This document shows, in pieces, positions 8,331 through 16,403 of a DNA stretch of 34,836 bases. The notes under the pieces were generated by a model. That model searched no databases, was not told where the DNA came from, and worked only from the letters and a program-made list of their open reading frames with translations. The translations under genes and the position numbers were made by a program. Source of the DNA: Flavobacterium sp. KMS (lineage in GTDB: Bacteria > Bacteroidota > Bacteroidia > Flavobacteriales > Flavobacteriaceae); contig NZ_JSYP01000030.1 of NCBI RefSeq assembly GCF_000813005.1, positions 1 to 34,836 on the forward strand, read 5' to 3'. The first letter of the stretch is position 1; each line of letters begins with the position of its first letter.

Positions 8331-8406
8331 AGCTATTCCTGCTGTCCGCTATATCTTTTTATTTTTAAAGAAAAAATAAAAAGGATGCCGCTTCCATCAG
8401 GGCTAG
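8331..8406. repeat. Palindromic intergenic repeat, copy 1
   Basis: A hairpin-forming element that begins AGCTATTCCTGCTGTCCGCT and ends CTTCCATCAGGGCTAG, with an AT-rich central stem (TTTTTATTTTT with AAAAATAAAAA). A second copy in the opposite orientation lies at 34458-34537. It sits between two convergent genes and could act as a terminator in both directions. Confidence 0.75.
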
Positions 8407-8428
8407 AGCTGTCATTTTCATCAGAATA

Positions 8429-9529
8429 TTACTTAGAGAACTGTCTTCCTTTCCATTCATAACTCCCTAATAAACTATATAAAGCAACACTAGTACTAAA
8501 AAACGGATACCATAAGTTCGAGAGAATAAAGAAACGCATTTGCTTTCCGGTCAAAAATGAATTGGTTTGATAAAGCAAAATCCAGTCTAATATAAACTTC
8601 AGAATTAATATACTCAGAAGATGAATGTAGTTTATTTGAAGTGCTAGAAATAAAATCCAAGTTATAATAACACTTAAATTGGCAAGGAAAACAATAATCC
8701 CTAATAATTTCCCGAACGTACTTTGGTATGAACCCGTTTTAGCTGCCCAACGAACCCGCTGATAAAACAAGCTTTCCCAATCGGGAGTTGGCTTTGTAAT
8801 TATAATATTAGCTTCAGATTTTAAATAATGTACTTGTTCTGGAAACGCTGCAATTGCCTTTTGTAATAAAAAAACATCATCGCCACTGGCAATTTTGTTA
8901 TTGCCATCAAAACCATTTAGTTTTTCAAATAAGGATTTAGTATAAGCAAAATTAGCACCATTGCACATAAAACCTTTGTTTATGCCAAAACTTCCAATTG
9001 TTGCACCTTGTAAACTCGTTAAATCCAATTGTTGAAAATGATCCAAAAATGAATTATTGCATTCGTATGTAACCGCGCCAGCAATCATCGAAACATCATG
9101 AAGCTGGATATAATTGTCTAGAGTTTGTAGCCAGTTTTTAGGAACAATGCAATCGGCATCGGTTGTAATAATCCATTCCGTCGATGCATGTTGCATAGCT
9201 GTCGTAATAGCATCTTTTTTAGGAGAATTTGAAACACGAATATTCTCAATTATTCGAATACTAAATTTCTGAGACAGAATACAGAATGCTTCTTCAGAAT
9301 CATCATCAACTAAAATCACTTCAAATAGTTCGATAGGATAATTTAATCTCGAAATACTATTTAAAAGAGTCGGTAAATTTTCTGTTTCGTTTCTAAAAGG
9401 AACAACAATCGTAAAACGTGTTTTAGGAGATAATTCGGTAGATTGATATTTCTTAATTTTAGTAAAACCATAACTAAGCCAAGCTATAACAAGACAATAG
9501 ATTAGTATTATGGCATACAGAATTACCAT
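8429..9529 (-). CDS. Family 2 glycosyltransferase, membrane-anchored
   Basis: A 366-residue protein with an N-terminal membrane helix (1-20), a GT-A catalytic domain, and C-terminal membrane helices from about 275. The motifs expected of processive-type GT2 enzymes are visible: VDDDS (75-78), TDAD (123-126, metal and nucleotide sugar binding), GDD (216-218) and QRVRW (257-261, matching the QxxRW signature). It would transfer a sugar from an activated nucleotide sugar at the inner face of the cytoplasmic membrane. Its ATG overlaps the stop of the upstream flippase-like gene (TAATG), which indicates translational coupling. Donor and acceptor cannot be told from sequence. Confidence 0.9.
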   Translation of the reverse strand: MVILYAIILIYCLVIAWLSYGFTKIKKYQSTELSPKTRFTIVVPFRNETENLPTLLNSISRLNYPIELFEVILVDDDSEEAFCILSQKFSIRIIENIRVSNSPKKDAITTAMQHASTEWIITTDADCIVPKNWLQTLDNYIQLHDVSMIAGAVTYECNNSFLDHFQQLDLTSLQGATIGSFGINKGFMCNGANFAYTKSLFEKLNGFDGNNKIASGDDVFLLQKAIAAFPEQVHYLKSEANIIITKPTPDWESLFYQRVRWAAKTGSYQSTFGKLLGIIVFLANLSVIITWILFLALQINYIHLLSILILKFILDWILLYQTNSFLTGKQMRFFILSNLWYPFFSTSVALYSLLGSYEWKGRQFSK

Positions 9530-10473
9530 TATTTAGCGGTTTTAGTTTTAAAATTCAAGACATAATAACTTCCAATAACTACAGGTAAAACCACATTTAA
9601 GAACCACATTAAGGTGGATATAAAAATCACGATCCATTCGTTTACACCAAGAATTCCGAAGAAATATACAGCAACACTTCCTTTTACAGCAAAATCCAAA
9701 AACTGAAAGGTAGGCAGAGATGAAGCTAAGAAATAAACAGCCGAGATTGTAGCTATCATTGTAAAGTAAGGTAAGTCGACATCAAAAGCCAGAAACAAAA
9801 AATAATATTGATGTGAGAAAACAAGATAGCGACAGATTCCTAAAAGGATATTTCTTTGATGAATTGGTTTCGGGATTTCGTTAATCTTATGAATTAGCCT
9901 TTCGATAGAATATCCTTTGATTGTTATCTTTTTTAATAGAAAAACCACAAGAAATAGAATAAATAGAAGTCCGAAAAGTAAAGCAACCGTTGTTGGCGTA
10001 ATCACATTGTATTTTGAGTTAAAATACATCAAGCCAAAAATACCAAAAATAACCGTAAGAACCATTTGTATTCCGTTGCAAATCAGGTTTAAGAATACGA
10101 CTTTTTTAGTGTCTTTTTTATCAAAAAACAATGCTTTTCCAGCATATTCCCCAATTCCGTTTGGCGTAAAAAGACCAGCTGTTAAAGCCCCAAGAACTTG
10201 TTTTGAAGCTTCAGATACCGATATTTTATGGATTACCTGAGCCAGGTTTTGCCATTTTAGGATTTCGAAATACCGATTTAAAACGCTAAACAATAAAATA
10301 AAAGCAATCCCCGAAACCGATTGGTTCTTTTTGAACAAAATTAGGAACTTTTGCCAATCTAGTTTGTCATTCTGAGCAAGTTGATTATAAATAAAGTAAA
10401 ATGCGCCACCTACAATCAAAAGTTTGATTACAAGAACAAGGAATTGTTTAGCTTTGTGAGGAATTGAAATCAT
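9529..10473 (-). CDS. Flippase-like / lysylphosphatidylglycerol synthase TM-type membrane protein
   Basis: A 314-residue polytopic membrane protein resembling the LPG_synthase_TM (UPF0104) family. It carries the conserved loop LTAGLFTPNGIGEYAGKALF, with the typical PNGIGE core, and about eight hydrophobic helices. It lacks the soluble C-terminal aminoacyl-transfer domain of MprF, so it is not a lysyl-phosphatidylglycerol synthase. It is the first gene of a two-gene operon with the GT2 gene, overlapping by one base. The pairing suggests a role in moving or modifying a lipid-linked glycan, which is inference. Confidence 0.82.
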   Translation of the reverse strand: MISIPHKAKQFLVLVIKLLIVGGAFYFIYNQLAQNDKLDWQKFLILFKKNQSVSGIAFILLFSVLNRYFEILKWQNLAQVIHKISVSEASKQVLGALTAGLFTPNGIGEYAGKALFFDKKDTKKVVFLNLICNGIQMVLTVIFGIFGLMYFNSKYNVITPTTVALLFGLLFILFLVVFLLKKITIKGYSIERLIHKINEIPKPIHQRNILLGICRYLVFSHQYYFLFLAFDVDLPYFTMIATISAVYFLASSLPTFQFLDFAVKGSVAVYFFGILGVNEWIVIFISTLMWFLNVVLPVVIGSYYVLNFKTKTAK

Positions 10474-10519
10474 GCTGCAAAGTAAAGGAAACTATTGTAA
10501 AAAAGCTATTTCAGAAAGA

Positions 10520-10605
10520 TTCACAAAGTAATCTCAAAGTAACACAGAGAGATAAAAAACAAACTTAGTGGATCTCTGTGTCTACTTAGCGAAACTTTGT
10601 GTAAC
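10520..10605. repeat. Palindromic intergenic repeat upstream of ruvC
   Basis: Nested inverted arms: CACAAAGT (10522-10529) pairs with ACTTTGTG (10594-10601), and ACACAGAGA (10542-10550) pairs with TCTCTGTGT (10573-10581). It belongs to the same loose CAAAG-rich family as the array at 181-566. It fills most of the 143-bp gap between the divergent flippase and ruvC genes. Confidence 0.75.
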
Positions 10606-10616
10606 CAAAATAAATA

Positions 10617-11171
10617 ATGACAAAAGAACGCATCATATTAGGAATCGATCCAGGAACAACAATTATGGGGTTTGGATTGATAAAAATCGTCAATAAAAAA
10701 ATGGAATTTTTGCAGCTTAACGAATTGCAATTGTCCAAATATGACAATCATTATCAGAAACTAAAAATCATTTTTGAACGTACCATCGAATTAATCGAAA
10801 CACATCATCCGGACGAAATCGCAATTGAAGCTCCTTTCTTTGGTAAAAACGTTCAGTCGATGCTTAAGTTAGGAAGAGCACAAGGAGTTGCAATGGCAGC
10901 AGGACTTTCGAGAGATATTCCGATTACGGAATATGAACCTAAAAAAATAAAAATGGCAATTACTGGTAACGGAAACGCTAGTAAAGAGCAAGTTGCTAAA
11001 ATGCTTCAGCAGCTTTTAGGATTAAAAGAATTGCCTAAAAATCTGGATAGTACTGATGGATTAGCTGCTGCCGTTTGTCATTTTTTCAACTCAGGAAAAG
11101 TAATCGGAACAAAGAGTTATACAGGTTGGGATGCATTTGTAAAACAAAATGAAGAACGAGTAAAAAAATGA
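10617..11171 (+). CDS. ruvC: Crossover junction endodeoxyribonuclease RuvC
   Basis: A 184-residue Holliday-junction resolvase. The four acidic catalytic residues of the RNase H-like fold can be placed: D11 in LGIDPGT, E71 in IAIEAPFF, and D144 and D147 in NLDSTDGLAAAVCH. The family segments GKNVQSMLKLGRAQGV and EYEPKKIKMAITGNGNASKEQV are also present. Length is close to the usual 170-190. It cuts four-way junctions in the RuvAB complex during recombinational repair. The start is within 12 bp of a palindromic repeat. hemW follows after a 126-bp gap. Confidence 0.97.
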   Translation: MTKERIILGIDPGTTIMGFGLIKIVNKKMEFLQLNELQLSKYDNHYQKLKIIFERTIELIETHHPDEIAIEAPFFGKNVQSMLKLGRAQGVAMAAGLSRDIPITEYEPKKIKMAITGNGNASKEQVAKMLQQLLGLKELPKNLDSTDGLAAAVCHFFNSGKVIGTKSYTGWDAFVKQNEERVKK

Positions 11172-11297
11172 GATAATGCGTTAATTAGAAAATTAGATAA
11201 TTCTTGCATTACGAATATTTAATTTTCTAGTTTATTAACCTATTAGTGATTAACTATCACATTATCTAATTGACACATTATCCTAATTATCTAATTA
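11172..11297. repeat. AT-rich TTAGATAAT-type intergenic repeat
   Basis: The 126 bp between ruvC and hemW consists of repeated words such as TTAGATAAT, TTAATTAG and TATCTAATT on both strands. These can fold as an imperfect long hairpin. No gene is seen. It is one of several low-complexity intergenic repeat types in this window. Confidence 0.6.
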
Positions 11298-12452
11298 ATG
11301 TCCGGTATCTACATTCATATTCCTTTTTGCAAGCAGGCTTGTAATTATTGTGACTTTCATTTTTCGACTTCGATGAAGAAGAAAGATGACATGGTTTTGG
11401 CTATTGCCAAAGAAATAGCCATGCGTAAAAATGAGTTTGAACTTCTCGACTCCACAGGAAATGAAAACCAAATTGAAACTATTTATTTCGGTGGCGGAAC
11501 TCCTTCTGTTCTGAGTAATGAAGAAATAAACTTTTTAATTTCAGAAATTTATAAAAATTATAAAGTTGTCGATAACCCTGAGATTACACTCGAAGCAAAT
11601 CCAGATGATTTATCGAAAGACAGAATAATAGAATTGTCCAAAAGTTCGATAAACCGCTTGAGTATAGGGATTCAGTCTTTCTTTGAAGATGATTTGAAGA
11701 TGATGAACCGTGCCCATAATTCGGTGGAAGCCAAAAAATGTCTGGAAGAAGCAACTAAATACTTTGATAATATTTCTTTGGATTTAATATATGGCGTTCC
11801 GGGAATGAGCAACGAAAAATGGAAACATAATATCGAAACGGCATTGAGTTTCGGAATCCCGCATATTTCGAGTTATGCTTTGACTGTTGAACCCAAAACA
11901 GCTTTGAGTAAATTAATACAAACAGGTAAAGTTGCTAAACCAAATGACGAAGTTGCTTCGGCTCATTTTATGATTTTGGTAGAAACGCTTGAAGCAAACG
12001 GTTTTATTCATTACGAATTATCAAACTTCGGAAAAGAGAATTACTTTTCTAAAAATAATTCGGCTTATTGGCTGGGTAAAAAATATATTGGTGTCGGGCC
12101 TTCGGCACACAGTTATGATGGGGTTTCCAGAAGTTGGAATATTTCTAACAATTCACTTTATCTCAAATCAATTCAGGATAATCAATTACCAAATGAGGTA
12201 GAAATTCTTTCGGTTTCCGACCGTTATAATGAATATATTATGACTGGATTGCGAACAATCTGGGGCGTTTCATTAGATAGAATCGAAAAAGAATTTGGGA
12301 CTGATTACCTGGTTTATTTAAAAAAACAAGCAGAGAAGTTTCTAAATGATGAATTGGTTTCAGTTGAAAATAATATTCTAAAACCAACAGCAAAAGGAAA
12401 ATTCCTGACTGATGGAATTGCTAGTGACTTATTTTATTTAAATTTAGATTAA
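11298..12452 (+). CDS. hemW: Radical SAM family heme chaperone HemW
   Basis: A 384-residue protein. The N-terminus GIYIHIPFCKQACNYCDF contains the radical SAM cluster motif CxxxCxxC (C11, C15, C18). GGGTPS (65-70) and SIGIQSFFEDDLK with NRAHN are HemW/HemN family segments. The HemW C-terminal domain begins near residue 310, and the length is that of HemW rather than the longer coproporphyrinogen dehydrogenase HemN. Members bind heme and [4Fe-4S] and are proposed to deliver heme to respiratory proteins. The last 18 codons are duplicated at 13587-13643. Confidence 0.95.
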   Translation: MSGIYIHIPFCKQACNYCDFHFSTSMKKKDDMVLAIAKEIAMRKNEFELLDSTGNENQIETIYFGGGTPSVLSNEEINFLISEIYKNYKVVDNPEITLEANPDDLSKDRIIELSKSSINRLSIGIQSFFEDDLKMMNRAHNSVEAKKCLEEATKYFDNISLDLIYGVPGMSNEKWKHNIETALSFGIPHISSYALTVEPKTALSKLIQTGKVAKPNDEVASAHFMILVETLEANGFIHYELSNFGKENYFSKNNSAYWLGKKYIGVGPSAHSYDGVSRSWNISNNSLYLKSIQDNQLPNEVEILSVSDRYNEYIMTGLRTIWGVSLDRIEKEFGTDYLVYLKKQAEKFLNDELVSVENNILKPTAKGKFLTDGIASDLFYLNLD

Positions 12453-12458
12453 ATTTTA

Positions 12459-12550
12459 GTACGCTGATAAAACGGATGCAAGCAACACTGATTTAAAAAA
12501 ATCTGTAGAAATCTGCGTTAGAATATCCGTAAAATCCGCGTCCAATTATG
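12459..12550. repeat. CGCTGATAAAACGGAT-type intergenic repeat
   Basis: The gap after hemW holds a repeat beginning ACGCTGATAAAACGGATG and ending AAAATCCGCGTCCAATTATG (12531-12550). The first part matches both arms of the palindrome at 31582-31701. The last part recurs at 13642-13661 with one changed base. Confidence 0.75.
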
Positions 12551-12602
12551 TTTGTAAAAATCTACAAAGAATATAATCATTGCGGTTAAAAACGAAAGTA
12601 TT

Positions 12603-13565
12603 ATGAGAATTACCATATTAGATGATTATCAAAATGCAGTTGCAAAACTAGAATCTTTCAAAATGTTGAAAGGATTGGATGTTACAATTCTTAACCATAG
12701 CGAAAAAGACAATTCAAAGTTGGCGGAGTTATTAAAAGACTCCGAAATTATAGTTTTAATTAGGGAAAGAACAGAGATTTCAGCCGACTTGCTTTCGAGA
12801 TTACCTAAATTGAAACTCATAAGTCAGACAGGAAAAAAGTCCAATCACCTTGATATTGCTGCGTGTACAAAATATAAAGTCGCAGTTGCAGAAGGTATTG
12901 GTTCGCCTGTAGCTCCATCTGAACTTGCGTGGGCATTAATAATGAATACAGTTCGTCAGATTCCGCAGGCTATTCAGGGAATGAAAGAAGGAAAATGGCA
13001 GACTAATATTGGTTCGACTATTAGAGGCAAAACAATTGGCATTTGGGGTTATGGAAAAATAGGCCAACAAATAGCTAAATATGCAAATGTATTTGGAGCA
13101 ACGGTTTTGGTGTGGGGAAGTGAAAATTCAAGAAACCAAGCTGTTGCTGATGGATTTCAGAAAGCAGATTCTAAAGCAGAATTTTTCTCGCAAAGTGACA
13201 TCGTCACATTACATCTTAGGCTTAATGAAAGTACCTTCGGGATTGTTAAGGAAACCGATTTAAGTTTAATGAAATCAAGCGCAGCTTTAATTAATACTGC
13301 AAGAGCCGAATTAATAGAAAAAGGAGCTTTATTAAAATCGCTTAAAAACGGAAAACCAGGATTTGCAGGAATAGATGTTTATGAAGAAGAACCTATTTAT
13401 GATGTAGATTTTGAATTGCTGAAAATGCCAAATGTTGTTTGTACGCCTCATATAGGTTATGTCGAGAAAAACAGCTACGAACTTTATTTTGAGAAAGCTT
13501 TTGAGAATGTAATTAATTATATCAATAGCAATCCAACAAACATTGCAAATCCCGAAGTTTTATAA
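12603..13565 (+). CDS. D-2-hydroxyacid dehydrogenase family protein
   Basis: A 320-residue NAD(P)-dependent oxidoreductase of the D-isomer 2-hydroxyacid dehydrogenase family. The Rossmann motif is GYGKIG (149-154) in IGIWGYGKIGQQIAKY. The catalytic set is Arg234 in NTARAEL, a Glu in DVYEEEP (258-264), and His283 in TPHIGY. It interconverts a 2-keto acid and a D-2-hydroxy acid; the substrate cannot be assigned, and phosphoglycerate dehydrogenase is less likely because no regulatory ACT domain follows. The gene sits between hemW and a duplicate fragment of the hemW 3' end, as though it had been inserted with a short target duplication. Confidence 0.9.
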   Translation: MRITILDDYQNAVAKLESFKMLKGLDVTILNHSEKDNSKLAELLKDSEIIVLIRERTEISADLLSRLPKLKLISQTGKKSNHLDIAACTKYKVAVAEGIGSPVAPSELAWALIMNTVRQIPQAIQGMKEGKWQTNIGSTIRGKTIGIWGYGKIGQQIAKYANVFGATVLVWGSENSRNQAVADGFQKADSKAEFFSQSDIVTLHLRLNESTFGIVKETDLSLMKSSAALINTARAELIEKGALLKSLKNGKPGFAGIDVYEEEPIYDVDFELLKMPNVVCTPHIGYVEKNSYELYFEKAFENVINYINSNPTNIANPEVL

Positions 13566-13586
13566 TAAGATTTAGTTAAATCATTC

Positions 13587-13643
13587 GGAAAATACTTGAT
13601 AGATAGAATCGCTAGTGATTTGTTTTATTTAAATTTGAATTAA
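13587..13643 (+). pseudogene. Duplicated remnant of the hemW 3' end
   Basis: In one frame the DNA reads GKYLIDRIASDLFYLNLN followed by TAA, against GKFLTDGIASDLFYLNLD and TAA at the end of hemW (14 of 18 residues identical). Upstream similarity fades, and an in-frame stop at 13566-13568 shows that it is not an extension of a larger gene. It is followed directly by AAAATCCGCGTTCAATTATG (13642-13661), which also occurs after hemW at 12531-12550. The duplicate therefore covers both the gene tail and some downstream DNA. Confidence 0.85.
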
Positions 13644-13658
13644 AATCCGCGTTCAATT

Positions 13659-14414
13659 ATGCTAGCACTCATTGACAATAAATATCAAATCGATTTATCA
13701 AAACCTATCGATATTTCGATTCCGCTTACAAATACAGATGAAAACCCGATTGCGTGGTATATCGAAAAGCCAGTAATCGAGCCAGTAGTTTTTGGCGATT
13801 GGATAGGGAAGGTTTCGGAAGGAAAATCATCTACAAACTTTAATAATATTTTCTTTAATCCGCACGGACATGGTACTCATACCGAATGCCTGGGACATAT
13901 TACACGAGAATTTTATAGTATTAATCAATCTCTAAAAACGTTTTTCTTTTTGGCCGAATTAGTTTCGGTTGAACCAGAAGTTCAAGGGGAAGATTTGGTG
14001 ATTACTAAAGAACAAATTTTGACTTCACTTAATGGGACAATTCCCGAAGCAATAATTATCAGGACGAAACCAAATTCAAAGTCTAAAAAAGCTGCAAAAT
14101 ATTCGAATACGAATCCTCCTTATTTGTCGGAAGAGGCAGCGATTTTCATTCGCGAAAGCGGAATACAACATTTGTTAATTGATTTGCCAAGTGTAGATAA
14201 AGAACATGATGAAGGGAAATTATTGGCACACAAAGCATTCTGGAATGTAAAAGACGTCAATAAACTTAATGCAGATGCAAGATTGAATGCTACAATTACC
14301 GAAATGATTTATGTTGATGACGAAATAAAAGACGGAAGTTATATATTGAATTTGCAAATTGCATCGTTTGAAAATGATGCAAGTCCATCTAAACCTATTT
14401 TATATAAAATATGA
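13659..14414 (+). CDS. Cyclase family protein (kynurenine formamidase-like)
   Basis: A 251-residue protein of the cyclase/formamidase superfamily. It opens with IDLSKPIDISIPL and contains FNPHGHGTHTECLGH (66-80). This matches the metal-binding HxGTHxDxPxH signature, except that Glu replaces Asp and Leu-Gly replaces the usual Pro-x spacing. Later AIIIRTKPN and HLLIDLPSVDKEHDEG fit the family core. Members are metal-dependent amidases or cyclases; the altered signature makes a direct kynurenine formamidase assignment unsafe. Its stop overlaps the start of the GNAT gene (ATGA), indicating coupling. The start ATG lies inside the duplicated sequence downstream of the hemW remnant. Confidence 0.88.
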   Translation: MLALIDNKYQIDLSKPIDISIPLTNTDENPIAWYIEKPVIEPVVFGDWIGKVSEGKSSTNFNNIFFNPHGHGTHTECLGHITREFYSINQSLKTFFFLAELVSVEPEVQGEDLVITKEQILTSLNGTIPEAIIIRTKPNSKSKKAAKYSNTNPPYLSEEAAIFIRESGIQHLLIDLPSVDKEHDEGKLLAHKAFWNVKDVNKLNADARLNATITEMIYVDDEIKDGSYILNLQIASFENDASPSKPILYKI

Positions 14415-14812
14415 TTACAGTTAGCACTGATAAAAACAAATTAGACGTTCCGTTTATTCAGCATTTCTTAAAAGATATTTATTGGGCTGCGGGTCGTACA
14501 ATGGAAGAAGTTCAGACTACGATTGACAATTCGTTTTGTTTTGGGATTTTTCTGGATGATAAACAAATTGGCTTTGCTCGTGTTATCACCGATTATGTGG
14601 TTTTTGCTTATGTAATGGATGTTTTTATTACCGAGGAACATAGAGGTAAAGGGTATTCGTCTGTTTTAATAGAACGAATGATAAATGAACCTGCGTTAAA
14701 AGAGGTTAAAATATGGAGATTGGCAACGACAGATGCTCATTTCTTATATAGCAAATTTGGGTTTACAGCATTAAAAAGTCCTGAGAAAATGATGGAAAAA
14801 GTGGTGTTATGA
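14411..14812 (+). CDS. GNAT family N-acetyltransferase
   Basis: A 133-residue single-domain acetyltransferase. The acetyl-CoA pyrophosphate-binding motif is RGKGYS (78-83), after the strand YVMDVFITEEH. The C-terminal ATTDAHFLYSKFGFTAL supplies the usual conserved Tyr/Phe helix. It resembles the small GNAT proteins that act on amino-containing small molecules or peptides; the substrate is unknown. It overlaps by 4 bp both the preceding cyclase gene and the following DUF4260 gene, so the three are very likely translated from one message. Confidence 0.93.
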   Translation: MITVSTDKNKLDVPFIQHFLKDIYWAAGRTMEEVQTTIDNSFCFGIFLDDKQIGFARVITDYVVFAYVMDVFITEEHRGKGYSSVLIERMINEPALKEVKIWRLATTDAHFLYSKFGFTALKSPEKMMEKVVL

Positions 14813-15249
14813 AAACAGTTATAAAACTAGAAGAGTTAGGCTTATTTGTTCTCGGAATATATTTGTTTAGCCTATTAGATTATCAGTGGTGGTGGTTTCT
14901 GGTGTGGATTTTAGTGCCCGATTTTTCTATGCTAGGTTATGTCATAAATGCTAAAGTTGGTGCTTTTTTATATAATGTATTCCATCATAGAGGAATTGCT
15001 GTTTTAGTTTATATTTTAGGCTGCTATTTAAAGTTAGAAGTGGTACAGCTTATTGGAGTTATTTTATTTTCTCATGCTTCGATGGATCGTATTTTTGGTT
15101 ATGGATTAAAGTATGAAACAGGTTTTAAGTACACACATTTAGGTGAAACCCACAACAAAAAAGAGCTTTCTTCTGATGAGGTAAAAAAGTGGGTTCCTGA
15201 CAACCAAAATTTAAATATTTTTCGGAAGAAATTGGTAAATAAGAAATGA
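14809..15249 (+). CDS. DUF4260 family membrane protein
   Basis: A 146-residue protein with about four hydrophobic helices. The block YQWWWFLVWILVPDFSMLGY, then NAKVGAFLYNVFHHRG, and later LFSHASMDRIFGYGLKY with FKYTHLGE are the conserved parts of DUF4260, a membrane family of unknown function. It overlaps the GNAT gene by 4 bp and is followed 1 bp later by an MmcQ/YjbR gene. This compact arrangement indicates an operon, though no shared pathway is obvious. Confidence 0.87.
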   Translation: MKTVIKLEELGLFVLGIYLFSLLDYQWWWFLVWILVPDFSMLGYVINAKVGAFLYNVFHHRGIAVLVYILGCYLKLEVVQLIGVILFSHASMDRIFGYGLKYETGFKYTHLGETHNKKELSSDEVKKWVPDNQNLNIFRKKLVNKK

Positions 15250-15250
15250 T

Positions 15251-15622
15251 ATGAATTTAGAAACGTATTATGAATATTGTCTTTCTAAAAAAGGAACTAC
15301 AGAACATTTTCCTTTTGATGAAGAAACATTGGTGTTTAAAGTTGGCGGAAAAATGTTTGCATTGTCCTCTTTGACCCAATGGGAAAAAAACATTCCTTCG
15401 GTAAATTTAAAATGTGATCCAGAGCGTGCTCAGGAATTACGTGCCGAATATGATGATATAAAACCAGGATATCATATGAGTAAAGTACACTGGAATACTA
15501 TTACTATGAATGGAGATTTGCCTACGGCTTTTATAAAAGAACTTATAGACCATTCGTATGATTTGGTTTTCAAAAGTTTGACAAAGAAAATTCAGAATGA
15601 AATTATTGAATTAGAAAATTAG
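15251..15622 (+). CDS. MmcQ/YjbR family protein
   Basis: A 123-residue protein of the MmcQ/YjbR family, which has a double-wing DNA-binding-like fold. The block TTEHFPFDEETLVFKVGGKMFALSSL and later PGYHMSKVHWNTI with LIDHSYDLVFKSL are typical of the family. Some members are called predicted DNA-binding proteins, but a cellular role has not been settled. It is the last gene of the run that begins with the cyclase gene. A strong promoter for the next gene starts inside its final codons. Confidence 0.9.
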   Translation: MNLETYYEYCLSKKGTTEHFPFDEETLVFKVGGKMFALSSLTQWEKNIPSVNLKCDPERAQELRAEYDDIKPGYHMSKVHWNTITMNGDLPTAFIKELIDHSYDLVFKSLTKKIQNEIIELEN

Positions 15623-15634
15623 GCATTACATTTG
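15605..15634 (+). promoter_or_regulatory. Promoter of the PH-SHOCT gene
   Basis: TACATTTG at 15627-15634 matches TAnnTTTG exactly, and ATTG at 15605-15608 lies 18 nt upstream in the -33 position. The start codon is 58 nt downstream. The leader contains a short repeat with AACTCAGTTACTTTGTAACT. Confidence 0.65.
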
Positions 15635-15692
15635 CAACATAAGAGAAAAAACTAGCAACTCAGTTACTTTGTAACTTAGCAACTTATAAAAT

Positions 15693-16403
15693 ATGAAAGA
15701 ACAATTTAAAAAGTTTTTAAACGAAGAACAAGACCCAAAAGCGATTGAAAAAATCACTTCTAAACTCAATGATTTATTAATGAGAGGTGAAGAGATTGGA
15801 TACATTGCAGTTCAAAAAAAACCGGCAATTACTGTTTTTCCTGATAGCATTGTAGTAACAAACAAACGAATCATTGTATGTAAGCCTAAAAATTTAGGGC
15901 TGTCAATGGATTTTACAGATTATACCTGGGATGATATCGTTGGGACTTTTGTAAAAGAAAATATTCTTGGATCAGAGTTTTCTTTTTCTACAAAAACAGA
16001 TATTCAGTTTTCTATAGATTATATTCCTAAAATTCAGGCAAGAAAAATTTTCACTTACGCAAAAGAACAATTGGATATACTTAAAAACCCGGTTGTAGCT
16101 GCTCCAACTCCAGTTGCTGAGGTTGCAGAACCAGAAGAAGTTGAGCCAGTAGAGGAAGAGGAAGTAGTAGAAGAAATCGAAACTGAAGAAGTAACGAACT
16201 ATGCTGAGATTATGCCGGTAGCACCGATTTATAACGAACCAATTCAAGAAACTTCATTCGCAACAGGCGAGAGAAGATTAAGTGATATGTCGCAAGATGA
16301 GCTTTTTGAAAAATTACAGAATTACAAGAAGTTATTAGACAACGGATTGATTATGCAAGGAGAATATGATGCATTCAAAAAAGAGATTTTGAGTTATATG
16401 TAG
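15693..16403 (+). CDS. Bacterial PH domain protein with a C-terminal SHOCT domain
   Basis: A 236-residue soluble protein in three parts. Residues about 20-130 resemble the bacterial PH domain (GEEIGYIAVQKKPAITVFPDSIVVTNKRIIV, then the DYTWDDIVGTFVKE strand). Residues about 140-175 form a low-complexity linker very rich in Glu, Val and Pro. The C-terminal 40 residues (LSDMSQDELFEKLQNYKKLL, then DNGLIMQGEYDAFKKEIL) are a SHOCT domain, a short oligomerisation module. The role is unknown; bPH domains often mediate protein or lipid contact. It has its own promoter and is followed by a strong hairpin, so it is probably monocistronic. Confidence 0.88.
   Translation: MKEQFKKFLNEEQDPKAIEKITSKLNDLLMRGEEIGYIAVQKKPAITVFPDSIVVTNKRIIVCKPKNLGLSMDFTDYTWDDIVGTFVKENILGSEFSFSTKTDIQFSIDYIPKIQARKIFTYAKEQLDILKNPVVAAPTPVAEVAEPEEVEPVEEEEVVEEIETEEVTNYAEIMPVAPIYNEPIQETSFATGERRLSDMSQDELFEKLQNYKKLLDNGLIMQGEYDAFKKEILSYM

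Noticed and set aside
9529..10473. Lysylphosphatidylglycerol synthase (MprF)
   Set aside because: Only the membrane part is present; the C-terminal aminoacyl transfer domain is absent at 314 residues.
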